Positions 1-5,989 are shown, counted from the stretch's first letter. The stretch is 5,989 nucleotides of DNA from Ignavibacteriales bacterium CG12_big_fil_rev_8_21_14_0_65_30_8 (GCA_002783525.1 PFGS01000184.1:1-5989); one strand, 5' to 3'. Made by a program: numbers and translations. The notes: generated from the letters alone by a model not told the origin.

Positions 1-1284
1 AAGAGCAGCTTCTGCAATTAATTCTGTTGCTTCTGATCCTATTATATGTGTTCCTAAAATCTCTCCATATTTTGCATCAAAAATAAATTTAACAAATCCT
101 TCTCTTTCACCAATAGCAAATGCTTTACCGCTCGCCATAAATGGAAATTTACCTACCTTTATATCCAATCCTTTTTCTTTTGCTTTTTGTTCTGTCAATC
201 CAACACTTGCAACTTGAGGTTGACAGTAAGTACAACCAGGAATATTTTCATATATAATATCCGGTGGATTCATTCCTTTAATTTTTTCAACACAGTGAAT
301 TCCTTCTGCAGAAGCAACGTGTGCAAGCCAAGGCGGTCCGATAACATCTCCAATGGCATAAATTCCTTTAATATTACTCTCATAGGTTGATTTGTCAACT
401 TTTATGTGATTCTTATAAAATTCTACGCCTAACTTTTCTAATCCAATTCCTACAATATTGCCAGTTACACCAATTGCAGATAATACTTTATCTGCGCTTA
501 AAATTTCTTTTTTGCCATTTTTAACTATAGTAACATTTACTTTTTTTCCTTTTACTTCGGCTTTTTCTACTTTAGTTGAAGTATAAATCGAGATTCCTCT
601 TTTCTTAAAACTTCTCATCAAAACATCAGAAACCTCTTTATCTTCAACAGGTAAAATACTGTCCATCATTTCAATAACAGTTACTTTTGTACCTAATACA
701 GAATAGAAATATGCGAACTCTATCCCAATTGCACCGGCGCCAATTATTATCATTTCTTTGGGTCTTTCTTTCAGAACCATAGCCTCGGTGCTTGTAATTA
801 TATTTTTTCTGTCAATTGGAATATTATCAAAAGTTTTTGGTCTTGCACCGGTTGAGATTATTATTTTATCAGCAAATACTTTTTCAATCTCTTTTTTATT
901 ATCATCAAATATTGAGAGCTCATTTTTTGATGTTAATTTTCCAAATCCTCTTACTCTTTTAACTTTATTTTTTTTGATCAGAATTTCAACATTGGAGGAT
1001 ATCTTTTCTGAAATGCTTCTGCTTCTGCTTATTATTTTATTAAAATCAAATGATAGTTCTTTTGCGGTAATGCCGAATTCATCCCCTTTATTTTTTACCA
1101 TATCATATAGTTCTGCATTCTTCAATAATGATTTTGTAGGAATACAGCCCCAATTCAGACAAATTCCGCCTAAATTATCTTTGTCAATTACTACAGTTTT
1201 GAACCCTAACTGAGAAGCTCTAATAGCAGCAACGTAACCTCCGGGTCCACCACCAAGCACAGCTATATCATATTTATCTGTCAT
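1..1284 (-). CDS. lpdA: Dihydrolipoyl dehydrogenase (E3), C-terminus cut off by window edge
   Basis: This is the FAD-dependent E3 subunit, which reoxidises dihydrolipoamide with NAD+ in pyruvate, 2-oxoglutarate and branched-chain 2-oxoacid dehydrogenase complexes and in the glycine cleavage system. The frame is open for 428 codons from ATG at 1284. Visible elements are the FAD-binding GGGPGG at residues 11-16, the redox disulfide Cys42/Cys47 in GGICLNWGCIPTK, the NAD-binding GAGAIG at 182-187, and the second FAD motif YAIGDV at 309-314. The dimerisation domain begins near IPGCTYCQPQVASVG and runs to ATELIAEAAL at the edge. The family is usually about 465-475 residues, so the missing end should carry the catalytic His-Pro-Thr and Glu; their presence cannot be judged here. 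No Shine-Dalgarno site precedes the start; the leader is A/T only apart from two C residues. It is separated from the STAS gene by a terminator and has a candidate promoter of its own. Which complex it serves cannot be told. Confidence 0.97.
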   Translation of the reverse strand, partial: MTDKYDIAVLGGGPGGYVAAIRASQLGFKTVVIDKDNLGGICLNWGCIPTKSLLKNAELYDMVKNKGDEFGITAKELSFDFNKIISRSRSISEKISSNVEILIKKNKVKRVRGFGKLTSKNELSIFDDNKKEIEKVFADKIIISTGARPKTFDNIPIDRKNIITSTEAMVLKERPKEMIIIGAGAIGIEFAYFYSVLGTKVTVIEMMDSILPVEDKEVSDVLMRSFKKRGISIYTSTKVEKAEVKGKKVNVTIVKNGKKEILSADKVLSAIGVTGNIVGIGLEKLGVEFYKNHIKVDKSTYESNIKGIYAIGDVIGPPWLAHVASAEGIHCVEKIKGMNPPDIIYENIPGCTYCQPQVASVGLTEQKAKEKGLDIKVGKFPFMASGKAFAIGEREGFVKFIFDAKYGEILGTHIIGSEATELIAEAAL

Positions 1285-1291
1285 AAGTAAA

Positions 1292-1309
1292 TTTGATTAA
1301 TTTTGATTA
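1292..1309 (-). repeat. Tandem 8-bp direct repeat in the lpdA leader
   Basis: The sequence TTTGATTA (plus strand; TAATCAAA on the transcribed strand) occurs at 1292-1299 and again at 1302-1309, exactly one helical turn apart, between the candidate transcription start and the lpdA ATG. A related TAATCAA is on the plus strand at 1354-1360. It could be a binding site for a regulator or chance in AT-rich DNA; no function is claimed. Confidence 0.35.
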
Positions 1310-1317
1310 GACAAGAT

Positions 1318-1348
1318 CAAATATAAGCAGTTTTATAAAAAGTTTAAA
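1318..1348 (-). promoter_or_regulatory. Candidate lpdA promoter, Bacteroidota-type -7 element
   Basis: TATATTTG at 1325-1318 on the minus strand matches the TAnnTTTG consensus of the primary sigma factor in Bacteroidota. A start of transcription near 1312 would leave a leader of roughly 28 bases before lpdA. The upstream -33 element is poor: at the expected 19-base spacing there is only TTTA (1348-1345) instead of TTTG, and it lies inside a 20-bp palindrome. A weak -33 half under a palindrome would suit a regulated promoter, but this is inference from motif matching alone. Confidence 0.45.
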
Positions 1349-1355
1349 CTTTTTA
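1336..1355. promoter_or_regulatory. Perfect 20-bp palindrome over the -33 region of the lpdA promoter
   Basis: TAAAAAGTTTAAACTTTTTA is fully self-complementary with no spacer and covers the place where the -33 element of the candidate lpdA promoter should be. As RNA it would lie upstream of the proposed transcription start, so a DNA operator role is more likely than a terminator role. An adjacent 10-bp palindrome, TTTTATAAAA, overlaps it at 1331-1340. A/T-rich DNA gives such symmetry more often than balanced DNA, so confidence in function is moderate at best. Confidence 0.4.
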
Positions 1356-1366
1356 ATCAATAATTA

Positions 1367-1380
1367 TGACTTATAAGTCA
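1367..1380. promoter_or_regulatory. Perfect 14-bp palindrome TGACTTATAAGTCA upstream of lpdA
   Basis: TGAC-N6-GTCA symmetry is complete over 14 bases. Its centre lies 28 bases upstream of the centre of the palindrome at 1336-1355. The layout resembles the dyad sites of dimeric helix-turn-helix regulators such as Crp/Fnr-family proteins, but the sequence is not a match to a consensus I can name with confidence. It lies between the STAS terminator and the lpdA promoter, where an upstream operator or activator site would be expected. Confidence 0.4.
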
Positions 1381-1430
1381 GAAATAATCTTTGATTTTAG
1401 GATATTCATTCCCTTTATTTTACTTTAAAA

Positions 1431-1465
1431 TAAAAAAGGCATTAAACTAATTAGTTAAATGCCTT
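1431..1465 (-). terminator. Intrinsic terminator after the STAS gene
   Basis: A stem of 13 base pairs with one mismatch is formed by 1436-1448 and 1453-1465 around a 4-base AATT loop, with the GGC/GCC pairs near its base. On the minus strand it is followed directly by six T residues (1437-1432), then A and four more T. On the plus strand no T run follows, so the terminator points leftward and ends transcription from the STAS gene (stop at 1493) before lpdA. Confidence 0.88.
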
Positions 1466-1492
1466 AATAGATAAAATTAAATAAATGTTTAG

Positions 1493-1843
1493 TTATTCTA
1501 CCGCACTAGAATAACTTGTAATAGCTTCTTCTACGCTTTTATAAACCTCAAAAATTCTCATCATACCTGTAATTTCAAACAGTACCAAAGTTTCAGAATG
1601 AAGATTGGCAATCTTGAGACTTCCACCAAGCTCTCTCAATTTTTTTGCTGTAGAAACAAGTGTCCCTAAAAATGTAGAATCCATATATTTACATTCTTTT
1701 AAATTTACAACAATGTTTGTTAATTTTTCAGAGATATCTTTTTCTAAAATTTCTTTAAATTCTTCTGCATAATTATAAGTAGCTCTGGTCAGATGAACAT
1801 TCTCAATTGCAATATCTTCTTTAATATCAGATGAAAACTTCAT
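1493..1843 (-). CDS. Small STAS-domain protein, anti-sigma factor antagonist type
   Basis: This 116-residue protein is a single STAS domain of the SpoIIAA/RsbV kind. Family members bind an anti-sigma factor kinase and thereby free a sigma factor; phosphorylation of a conserved serine switches binding off, and a PP2C-type phosphatase resets it. Here IVVNLKECKYMDSTFLG (residues 44-60) fits the core strand and phospho-loop, and Ser56 after Asp55 lines up with the phosphorylated serine of SpoIIAA. GGSLKIANL and the final helix near FEVYKSVEEAI also fit. There is no membrane segment, so it should be cytosolic. The start has AAAGGT at 1857-1852, 8 bases upstream. It follows the acetoacetyl-CoA synthetase gene by 61 bases and is closed by the terminator at 1465-1431. 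No kinase, phosphatase or sigma factor is in the window, so its partner is unknown. A role in polarity or secretion-linked STAS systems is also possible. Confidence 0.92.
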   Translation of the reverse strand: MKFSSDIKEDIAIENVHLTRATYNYAEEFKEILEKDISEKLTNIVVNLKECKYMDSTFLGTLVSTAKKLRELGGSLKIANLHSETLVLFEITGMMRIFEVYKSVEEAITSYSSAVE

Positions 1844-1904
1844 ATCTAAATACCTTTAATTTATTTTAATATAATTTATCAAATTATTAACCTAAATATC
1901 AACA

Positions 1905-3872
1905 CTATTTCTTATTTTTTTTGAAAATATTTTCATATTCTTTCAAAGAACTAGGATTTATCAAAGCATCCTTATTTTTTACCTCTTCATTATTACTGAT
2001 TTTAGTTACAGCCAATTCAACTTTTTTACCGCTGATAGTTCTTGGTATTTCCTTTACACAATAAATATTTGAAGGAACATGCCTTGGTGTTGCATTAGCC
2101 CTAATCTCTTTTTGAATTTCTTTAATTAATTTTTTTGTAAAACTGAACCTATTATTTAATACTACAAACAGGATTATTTTTACATCGTTCTTTTCTCTTT
2201 TTCCAATTACTAAACTATCAGTAATTTGTTCCATTGATTCTACAATTCTATAAATTTCTGCAGTACCAATTCTTACACCACCCGGATTAAGTGTTGCATC
2301 TGATCTGCCATAAACAATCACTCCTCCGGTTTTATTAATTTTAATATAATCACCGTGATGCCATACATCTTCAAATTTCTCAAAATATGCTGATCTGTAT
2401 TTTTCATTTTTAGGATCATTCCAAAATGAAATAGGCATTGAAGGAAATGGTTTTGTACATACAAGCTCACCCTTTCTATTAATAACTAAATTTCCTTCAT
2501 CATCAAAAGTTTCTACTTTCATACCCAGCCCTCTGCATTGTATTTCCTCACTATAAACAGGTAAGATGGGACAACCAAGCATGAAACAAGAAATAATATC
2601 TGTTCCTCCAGAAATAGAAGAAAGTAAAACATCTTTTTTTACATTTTTATATACCCATTTAAAATTATCAGAAGAAAGTGGCGACCCTGTAGATAAAATT
2701 GTTTTAAGAGAATCTAGTTTAGAACTTTTCTTTGGAATGATCATCTTCTTTTCACAGATGCTTAAAAACTTTGGACTTGAGCCAAATACAGTAATTTTTT
2801 CTTCTTCAATAAAATTCCATAATTTATTCAAACTTGGATAACCGGGATTTCCATCATATAAAACAACTGTAGAACCAATGCTTAAAGAACTAACTAACCA
2901 ATTCCACATCATCCAGCCACAGGTTGTAAAATAGAAAATATTATCTTTTCTATTTAAGTTAACGTGAAGTGAATGTTCTTTAAAATGCTGAAGTAATGTC
3001 CCGCCTGCACCGTGTACAATACACTTTGGAATCCCTGTAGTACCAGAAGAATACATTATATAAACAGGATGGTCAAAATCTGTTTGAACAAATTTAATTC
3101 TAGTTGACTTATTTTTAAACAGATTTTCAAATGCAATATAATTTTTATTTTTAAATGGAGAATTGACTTTATCAGAAATCTTAAAATCAAAAAATTTTGG
3201 AATTAGAATAACTTTTTTTATAGATGTAATTTTCTTTTTTATCTGTTTTATCTTGTCTAAACAATCAATTGATTTGCCATTATAACTGTATTGTTCTATA
3301 GCAAAAAGAATTTTAGGCTTTATTTGATTGAATCTATCATATACACTGTTAATCCCAAAATCGGGAGAGCAGGAAGACCAAACTGCACCTAAACTTGTCG
3401 TGGCTAACATTGCAATTATTGCTTCAGGAATATTATTTACAAAACCAGCCACCCTATCCCCATTTTTAATCCCCATTTTTTTCATAGAAGCAGATAAACT
3501 TGCAACATATTTATTTAATTCTTTATAGGTTATATAAATATTAGGCTTATCTTCTCTTGAACTAATAATAGCAATTTTTTCATCATTAAATTTTAATAGA
3601 TTCTCTGCAAAATTTAGTTTAGCTCCATTAAACCATTTTGAGCCTAACATTTGCTTACTTTTTAAAACAGAAGTATACTTTTTAGAATGAATTATTTTAC
3701 TATAATTCCAAATAGATTCCCAAAAATCTTCAATATTATTAACAGACCAATTGTATAAATCCTCATATGTATGAAAAAATTTTCTATACTTTTTATTGAT
3801 CCATTTTATATATCTGATAATATTTGAATTCTCAATACCGTCTATTGAAGGAATCCATAATGGTTTTTTCAA
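1905..3872 (-). CDS. aacS: Acetoacetyl-CoA synthetase (acetoacetate--CoA ligase)
   Basis: This 655-residue cytosolic enzyme of the acyl-adenylate (ANL) superfamily converts acetoacetate, ATP and CoA to acetoacetyl-CoA, AMP and pyrophosphate. The length and N-terminus (KPLWIPS) fit the acetoacetate ligase subfamily, as do HGAGGTLLQHFKEHSLH (287-303) and GWMMWNWLVSSL (319-330). ANL motifs are present: the phosphate loop YSSGTTGIPK at 274-283, HHGD at 505-508, the hinge region YGRSDATLNPGGVRIGTAEIYR at 521-542 with Asp525, and the C-terminal ISGKK with catalytic Lys616. The start is TTG at 3872: a TAG stop lies in frame at 3884-3882, no other start lies between, and the first internal ATG is near residue 75, inside the conserved N-terminal domain. 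It follows the flavin reductase gene by 26 bases and is probably in the same operon. The protein is Lys-rich (about 12%), including the tail. It likely activates acetoacetate made by the hydrolase two genes upstream; acetoacetate from leucine or butyrate metabolism is an alternative source. Confidence 0.95.
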   Translation of the reverse strand: MKKPLWIPSIDGIENSNIIRYIKWINKKYRKFFHTYEDLYNWSVNNIEDFWESIWNYSKIIHSKKYTSVLKSKQMLGSKWFNGAKLNFAENLLKFNDEKIAIISSREDKPNIYITYKELNKYVASLSASMKKMGIKNGDRVAGFVNNIPEAIIAMLATTSLGAVWSSCSPDFGINSVYDRFNQIKPKILFAIEQYSYNGKSIDCLDKIKQIKKKITSIKKVILIPKFFDFKISDKVNSPFKNKNYIAFENLFKNKSTRIKFVQTDFDHPVYIMYSSGTTGIPKCIVHGAGGTLLQHFKEHSLHVNLNRKDNIFYFTTCGWMMWNWLVSSLSIGSTVVLYDGNPGYPSLNKLWNFIEEEKITVFGSSPKFLSICEKKMIIPKKSSKLDSLKTILSTGSPLSSDNFKWVYKNVKKDVLLSSISGGTDIISCFMLGCPILPVYSEEIQCRGLGMKVETFDDEGNLVINRKGELVCTKPFPSMPISFWNDPKNEKYRSAYFEKFEDVWHHGDYIKINKTGGVIVYGRSDATLNPGGVRIGTAEIYRIVESMEQITDSLVIGKREKNDVKIILFVVLNNRFSFTKKLIKEIQKEIRANATPRHVPSNIYCVKEIPRTISGKKVELAVTKISNNEEVKNKDALINPSSLKEYENIFKKNKK

Positions 3873-3898
3873 AGTTAATCTCTATTAAGGGTAAGTAA

Positions 3899-4870
3899 TT
3901 AAATAATATTTTGGAGTAAGGCTGTCTTCCAAGCAAATTCTTTATCATTATTTTGCAAAGCACATTTTGCAGTATACTCTAAGTATTTTTTATCATCTTT
4001 GTTTTTGCTTAATAAAAGTAAAGATATTTTTAACATTCTTTTATAGTCATTTAAATTCTGGTATTCAAAAAAATCTTTTTCCAACGACAAATTAATTTGA
4101 AAAGATTCTTTTTCTAATTCAGTTTTAAATTTTTTAACTTCTTCAATTGTTGGGATTGATGAGATACCGGCAAATTTTGCAAGATCGTTAGCAGAATAAA
4201 TTTCTGAATGTTTTATAAACTCCGGAATGTTATCAAAACCTACCCCAATGTTAGAACCCGGTTTTTCAACAACAAAAATTGATTCACCGTTTGCCCGGCA
4301 ATAATAATTTGCTGACATTCTGGCAACAAGGTCAATTAAATTCGGTTCAATATTTCCGTCCTTCATTACTTCATTTTTAATGTGAAGTTTTAAAACTTCA
4401 CAGACAGCTAAATTAGCACTCCCTCCTTTTTCACCATAACTCTTTATCTCCAGTAATTTGCATTCCATCTGAAAAGGTGATTCTTCAACTCTATATGGTT
4501 TAACAATATCAGACTTTATTGGTGTTAAGCCTGATTTAATAAACTCATCCACATCAGATGGATATTCTGAAGAAGCAAGACTTATTTGTTCAACCATTGA
4601 ATATGTTACTGCCTGCACTACACATTCTTTTGTATCTATTAAATTATTGTAAGTATCTTTTAAAGATGCATCTCTGCCTCTTCTTGCTGGAGAAAATGCA
4701 ATAATAGGTGGATTAGCTCCGAATGCATTAAAAAATGAATACGGAGATAGATTTGGTCTTCCATCCTTTGATAATGTTGATACAAGAGCAATAGGTCTGG
4801 GTGCAACACCGCCTAAAAGTAATTTATGGAATTCAGGTACAGTTACATCTTTTGGTTCAATATGCAGCAT
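3899..4870 (-). CDS. Flavin reductase-like FMN-binding protein with C-terminal extension
   Basis: The 323-residue protein has a split-barrel flavin reductase-like domain over about residues 1-205, recognised from RPIALVSTLSKDGRPNLSPYS (25-45), the FNAF...PPIIAFSP segment (47-61) and the following RGRDASLKDT with conserved polar residues that usually contact FMN phosphate. Proteins of this family bind FMN and often reduce flavin with NAD(P)H for a partner oxygenase, but many members have unknown reactions. Residues about 212-323 form a Lys/Glu/Leu-rich, probably helical extension that I cannot assign to a domain. No signal peptide or membrane segment is seen. The ATG overlaps the TAA of the hydrolase gene by one base (TAATG), with AAAAGGA at 4887-4881 ten bases upstream, so translation is probably coupled. 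Context puts it in aromatic amino acid breakdown, but no flavin-dependent oxygenase is visible here. Substrate and partner are unknown. Confidence 0.88.
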   Translation of the reverse strand: MLHIEPKDVTVPEFHKLLLGGVAPRPIALVSTLSKDGRPNLSPYSFFNAFGANPPIIAFSPARRGRDASLKDTYNNLIDTKECVVQAVTYSMVEQISLASSEYPSDVDEFIKSGLTPIKSDIVKPYRVEESPFQMECKLLEIKSYGEKGGSANLAVCEVLKLHIKNEVMKDGNIEPNLIDLVARMSANYYCRANGESIFVVEKPGSNIGVGFDNIPEFIKHSEIYSANDLAKFAGISSIPTIEEVKKFKTELEKESFQINLSLEKDFFEYQNLNDYKRMLKISLLLLSKNKDDKKYLEYTAKCALQNNDKEFAWKTALLQNII

Positions 4871-5889
4871 TAAACATTTTTCCTTTTAGATAAAATAGAA
4901 TAATCATTTTTAGAAAGAAGTAAAGTATTCTTTAATCTTCCAAGTCCCTCAATTTCCAATTCCATGGTATCTCCTGGTTTTATCCAAATCGGTTCAAATT
5001 CTTTATTCTTTTCTTTGGCTTCTAGTGCCCAAGTACCATTTAATTCTAAATAGCAACCGGTCCCTACTGTTCCGGATCCTATAACATCACCTGGTAAAAG
5101 TTCTACTCCATACGAAGCTCTTTCAATTATTTCAGCAAATGACCAATTCATATCTTTCATATTACCATCTGAAACTTTTTTACCGTTATGAAAAGCCGTC
5201 ATTCTTAAATTATATTTGTTACCTGTATCCGTTTCAATTTTATATTTTTCTAACTCATCGGGTGTTACTAACCAAGGACCGATTGTAGTTGCAAAATCTT
5301 TACCTTTTGCGGGACCAAGATTTAATTTCATTTCTTCCATTTGCAACCTTCTTGCACTTAAGTCATTCATAACCATATAACCTGCAACATAATTATCAGC
5401 ATCTTTTACTGATATATTTTTACCTCTTCGTCCTATTACAATAGCAGCTTCAAGTTCAAAGTCTAATTTTTCAAAATGGTCTTTCTCTAAAATAATATCA
5501 CCTTCACCAAATATGGCGTTGTGATTTGTTAAATAAAATATTGGGAACTGATCAAACTCTGGTATCATATCCACTCCCCTATTTCTTCTTGCTGTTGCAA
5601 CGTGTTGACGAAAAGCATATCCGTCACGGCAGGAAGTAGGAAACGGAACAGGTGCTAAAAATTTAATTGCATCAGAATGTAAAAAATCAAACCCAGCTCC
5701 TGCTGTGATTTCTCTTTCCAACTCAGAAGCTATACTCATATTATCGTCTTCGCCTCTTAGAAATTCAGCCATATTTTCCGGTAATTTTTTGCCAATCTTA
5801 TCAGCACAATTTTGCAGATCATAAATTTTATTTTCTATTAATAAAGCAGCTCTATCATTTCCATGTTTTTTGTAAGAAACAAATTTCAT
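4870..5889 (-). CDS. fahA: Fumarylacetoacetase-family hydrolase (short form)
   Basis: The 339-residue protein belongs to the fumarylacetoacetate hydrolase family. In tyrosine and homogentisate breakdown this enzyme splits fumarylacetoacetate into fumarate and acetoacetate with a divalent metal. Residues that align by motif with the mouse enzyme are Asp89 and His96 (RDGYAFRQH), the metal ligands Glu145 and Glu147 (FELE), Asp176 (MNDLSAR), Lys197 (GKDFATTIGPW), and Thr274/Glu282 in GSGTVGTGCYLELNG. The seven-residue Asp-His spacing is the same as in mouse (126/133), which favours a true C-C hydrolase over a family decarboxylase or isomerase. It is shorter than the roughly 420-residue eukaryotic form, like other bacterial members near homogentisate genes. 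The ATG has a strong AGGGAGA ribosome site. It lies 18 bases after an upstream gene and overlaps the flavin reductase gene. The substrate is inferred: other 2-oxo-acid or maleyl compounds are possible. Confidence 0.9.
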   Translation of the reverse strand: MKFVSYKKHGNDRAALLIENKIYDLQNCADKIGKKLPENMAEFLRGEDDNMSIASELEREITAGAGFDFLHSDAIKFLAPVPFPTSCRDGYAFRQHVATARRNRGVDMIPEFDQFPIFYLTNHNAIFGEGDIILEKDHFEKLDFELEAAIVIGRRGKNISVKDADNYVAGYMVMNDLSARRLQMEEMKLNLGPAKGKDFATTIGPWLVTPDELEKYKIETDTGNKYNLRMTAFHNGKKVSDGNMKDMNWSFAEIIERASYGVELLPGDVIGSGTVGTGCYLELNGTWALEAKEKNKEFEPIWIKPGDTMELEIEGLGRLKNTLLLSKNDYSILSKRKNV

Positions 5890-5894
5890 TAAAT

Positions 5895-5901
5895 TCTCCC
5901 T
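5895..5901 (-). promoter_or_regulatory. Strong ribosome binding site of the fumarylacetoacetase-family gene
   Basis: AGGGAGA on the minus strand, five bases before the ATG at 5889, is the best Shine-Dalgarno match in the window. It fixes this start and contrasts with lpdA, which has none, and with the synthetase gene, whose TTG has only a weak AGAGA. Confidence 0.75.
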
Positions 5902-5907
5902 ATTTCA

Positions 5908-5989
5908 TTATTTGTACAGTAAGTTAATTTCTTCATTTAATATTTTTTGAACCTCTGTAATAACCTCAATAGCAAATTCAGTTTCATCA
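5908..5989 (-). CDS. C-terminal end of an unidentified upstream gene
   Basis: One minus-strand frame is open from the window edge to TAA at 5910-5908, giving 26 residues that begin DETEFAIEVITEV and end EEINLLYK, followed directly by a second in-frame stop TGA. The other frames contain stops within this stretch. The peptide looks like a single amphipathic helix, as at the end of many soluble enzymes; a faint likeness to the last helix of class-V aminotransferase/cysteine desulfurase proteins was noticed but is too short to call. The gap to the hydrolase start is 18 bases, so this gene is probably in the same operon and its identity would test the tyrosine-catabolism reading. Confidence 0.6.
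   Translation of the reverse strand, partial: DETEFAIEVITEVQKILNEEINLLYK

Noticed and set aside
187..390. Plus-strand open frame of 67 codons
   Set aside because: Antisense shadow of the dihydrolipoyl dehydrogenase gene with no ribosome site or family likeness.
758..1213. Plus-strand open frame of 151 codons, hydrophobic
   Set aside because: It lies wholly antisense to the well-supported dihydrolipoyl dehydrogenase gene; the hydrophobic look is a mirror effect of its codons and it has no recognisable domain.
1871..1887. Inverted repeat with 7-bp arms and an ATC loop in front of the STAS gene
   Set aside because: The arms are A/T only, no T run follows on either side in the needed place, and such hairpins are common by chance at this base composition; it is not a convincing terminator or operator.
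1873..1904. Possible STAS-gene promoter (TAATTTG with an upstream TTG)
   Set aside because: The -7-like element lacks one base of the TAnnTTTG spacing and the TTG lies only about 13 bases away instead of 19-21.
1915..1922. Run of eight A on the coding strand near the 3' end of the acetoacetyl-CoA synthetase gene, possible slippage site
   Set aside because: It falls in the Lys-rich tail a few codons before the stop, so slippage would alter only the last residues; nothing suggests programmed frameshifting.
2566..2841. Plus-strand open frame of 91 codons
   Set aside because: Antisense to the adenylation domain of acetoacetyl-CoA synthetase; no independent support.
3328..3528. Plus-strand open frame of 66 codons
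   Set aside because: Antisense to the N-terminal part of acetoacetyl-CoA synthetase; no independent support.

Overview
The window is an AT-rich (about 30% GC by eye), densely packed stretch of a bacterial chromosome in which every gene I can support lies on the minus strand. Low GC, Lys/Asn-rich proteins, a TATATTTG promoter element of the Bacteroidota type, and the mixed use of Shine-Dalgarno sites suggest a member of the Bacteroidota/Ignavibacteriota/Chlorobiota group. That placement is an inference and not certain.

In the direction of transcription (high to low coordinates) the layout is as follows. The C-terminal end of an unidentified gene (5989-5908) is followed 18 bases later by a short-form fumarylacetoacetase-family hydrolase (5889-4870). 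A flavin reductase-like FMN-binding protein with an unassigned C-terminal extension (4870-3899) overlaps it by one base in a TAATG junction. After 26 bases comes acetoacetyl-CoA synthetase (3872-1905), which starts at TTG. After 61 bases comes a small STAS-domain protein of the anti-sigma factor antagonist type (1843-1493), closed by a clear intrinsic terminator (1465-1431). A 208-base intergenic region (1492-1285) holds that terminator, two perfect palindromes and a candidate promoter. Dihydrolipoyl dehydrogenase (1284 to the window edge) follows, missing its last roughly 40 residues.

The first block reads as the end of an aromatic amino acid (tyrosine/homogentisate) catabolic operon. The hydrolase would release fumarate and acetoacetate, and the synthetase would activate that acetoacetate to acetoacetyl-CoA for thiolysis to acetyl-CoA. 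The flavin reductase-like protein is translationally coupled to the hydrolase, but its reaction cannot be deduced. The STAS protein has no obvious metabolic link. Dihydrolipoyl dehydrogenase, the E3 subunit of the 2-oxoacid dehydrogenase complexes, appears to be a separate and possibly regulated transcription unit.

I see no mobile element, CRISPR array, tRNA or rRNA. The points most worth a second look are the acetoacetate-salvage gene pairing, the extended flavin reductase, and the palindromes in front of the dehydrogenase gene.
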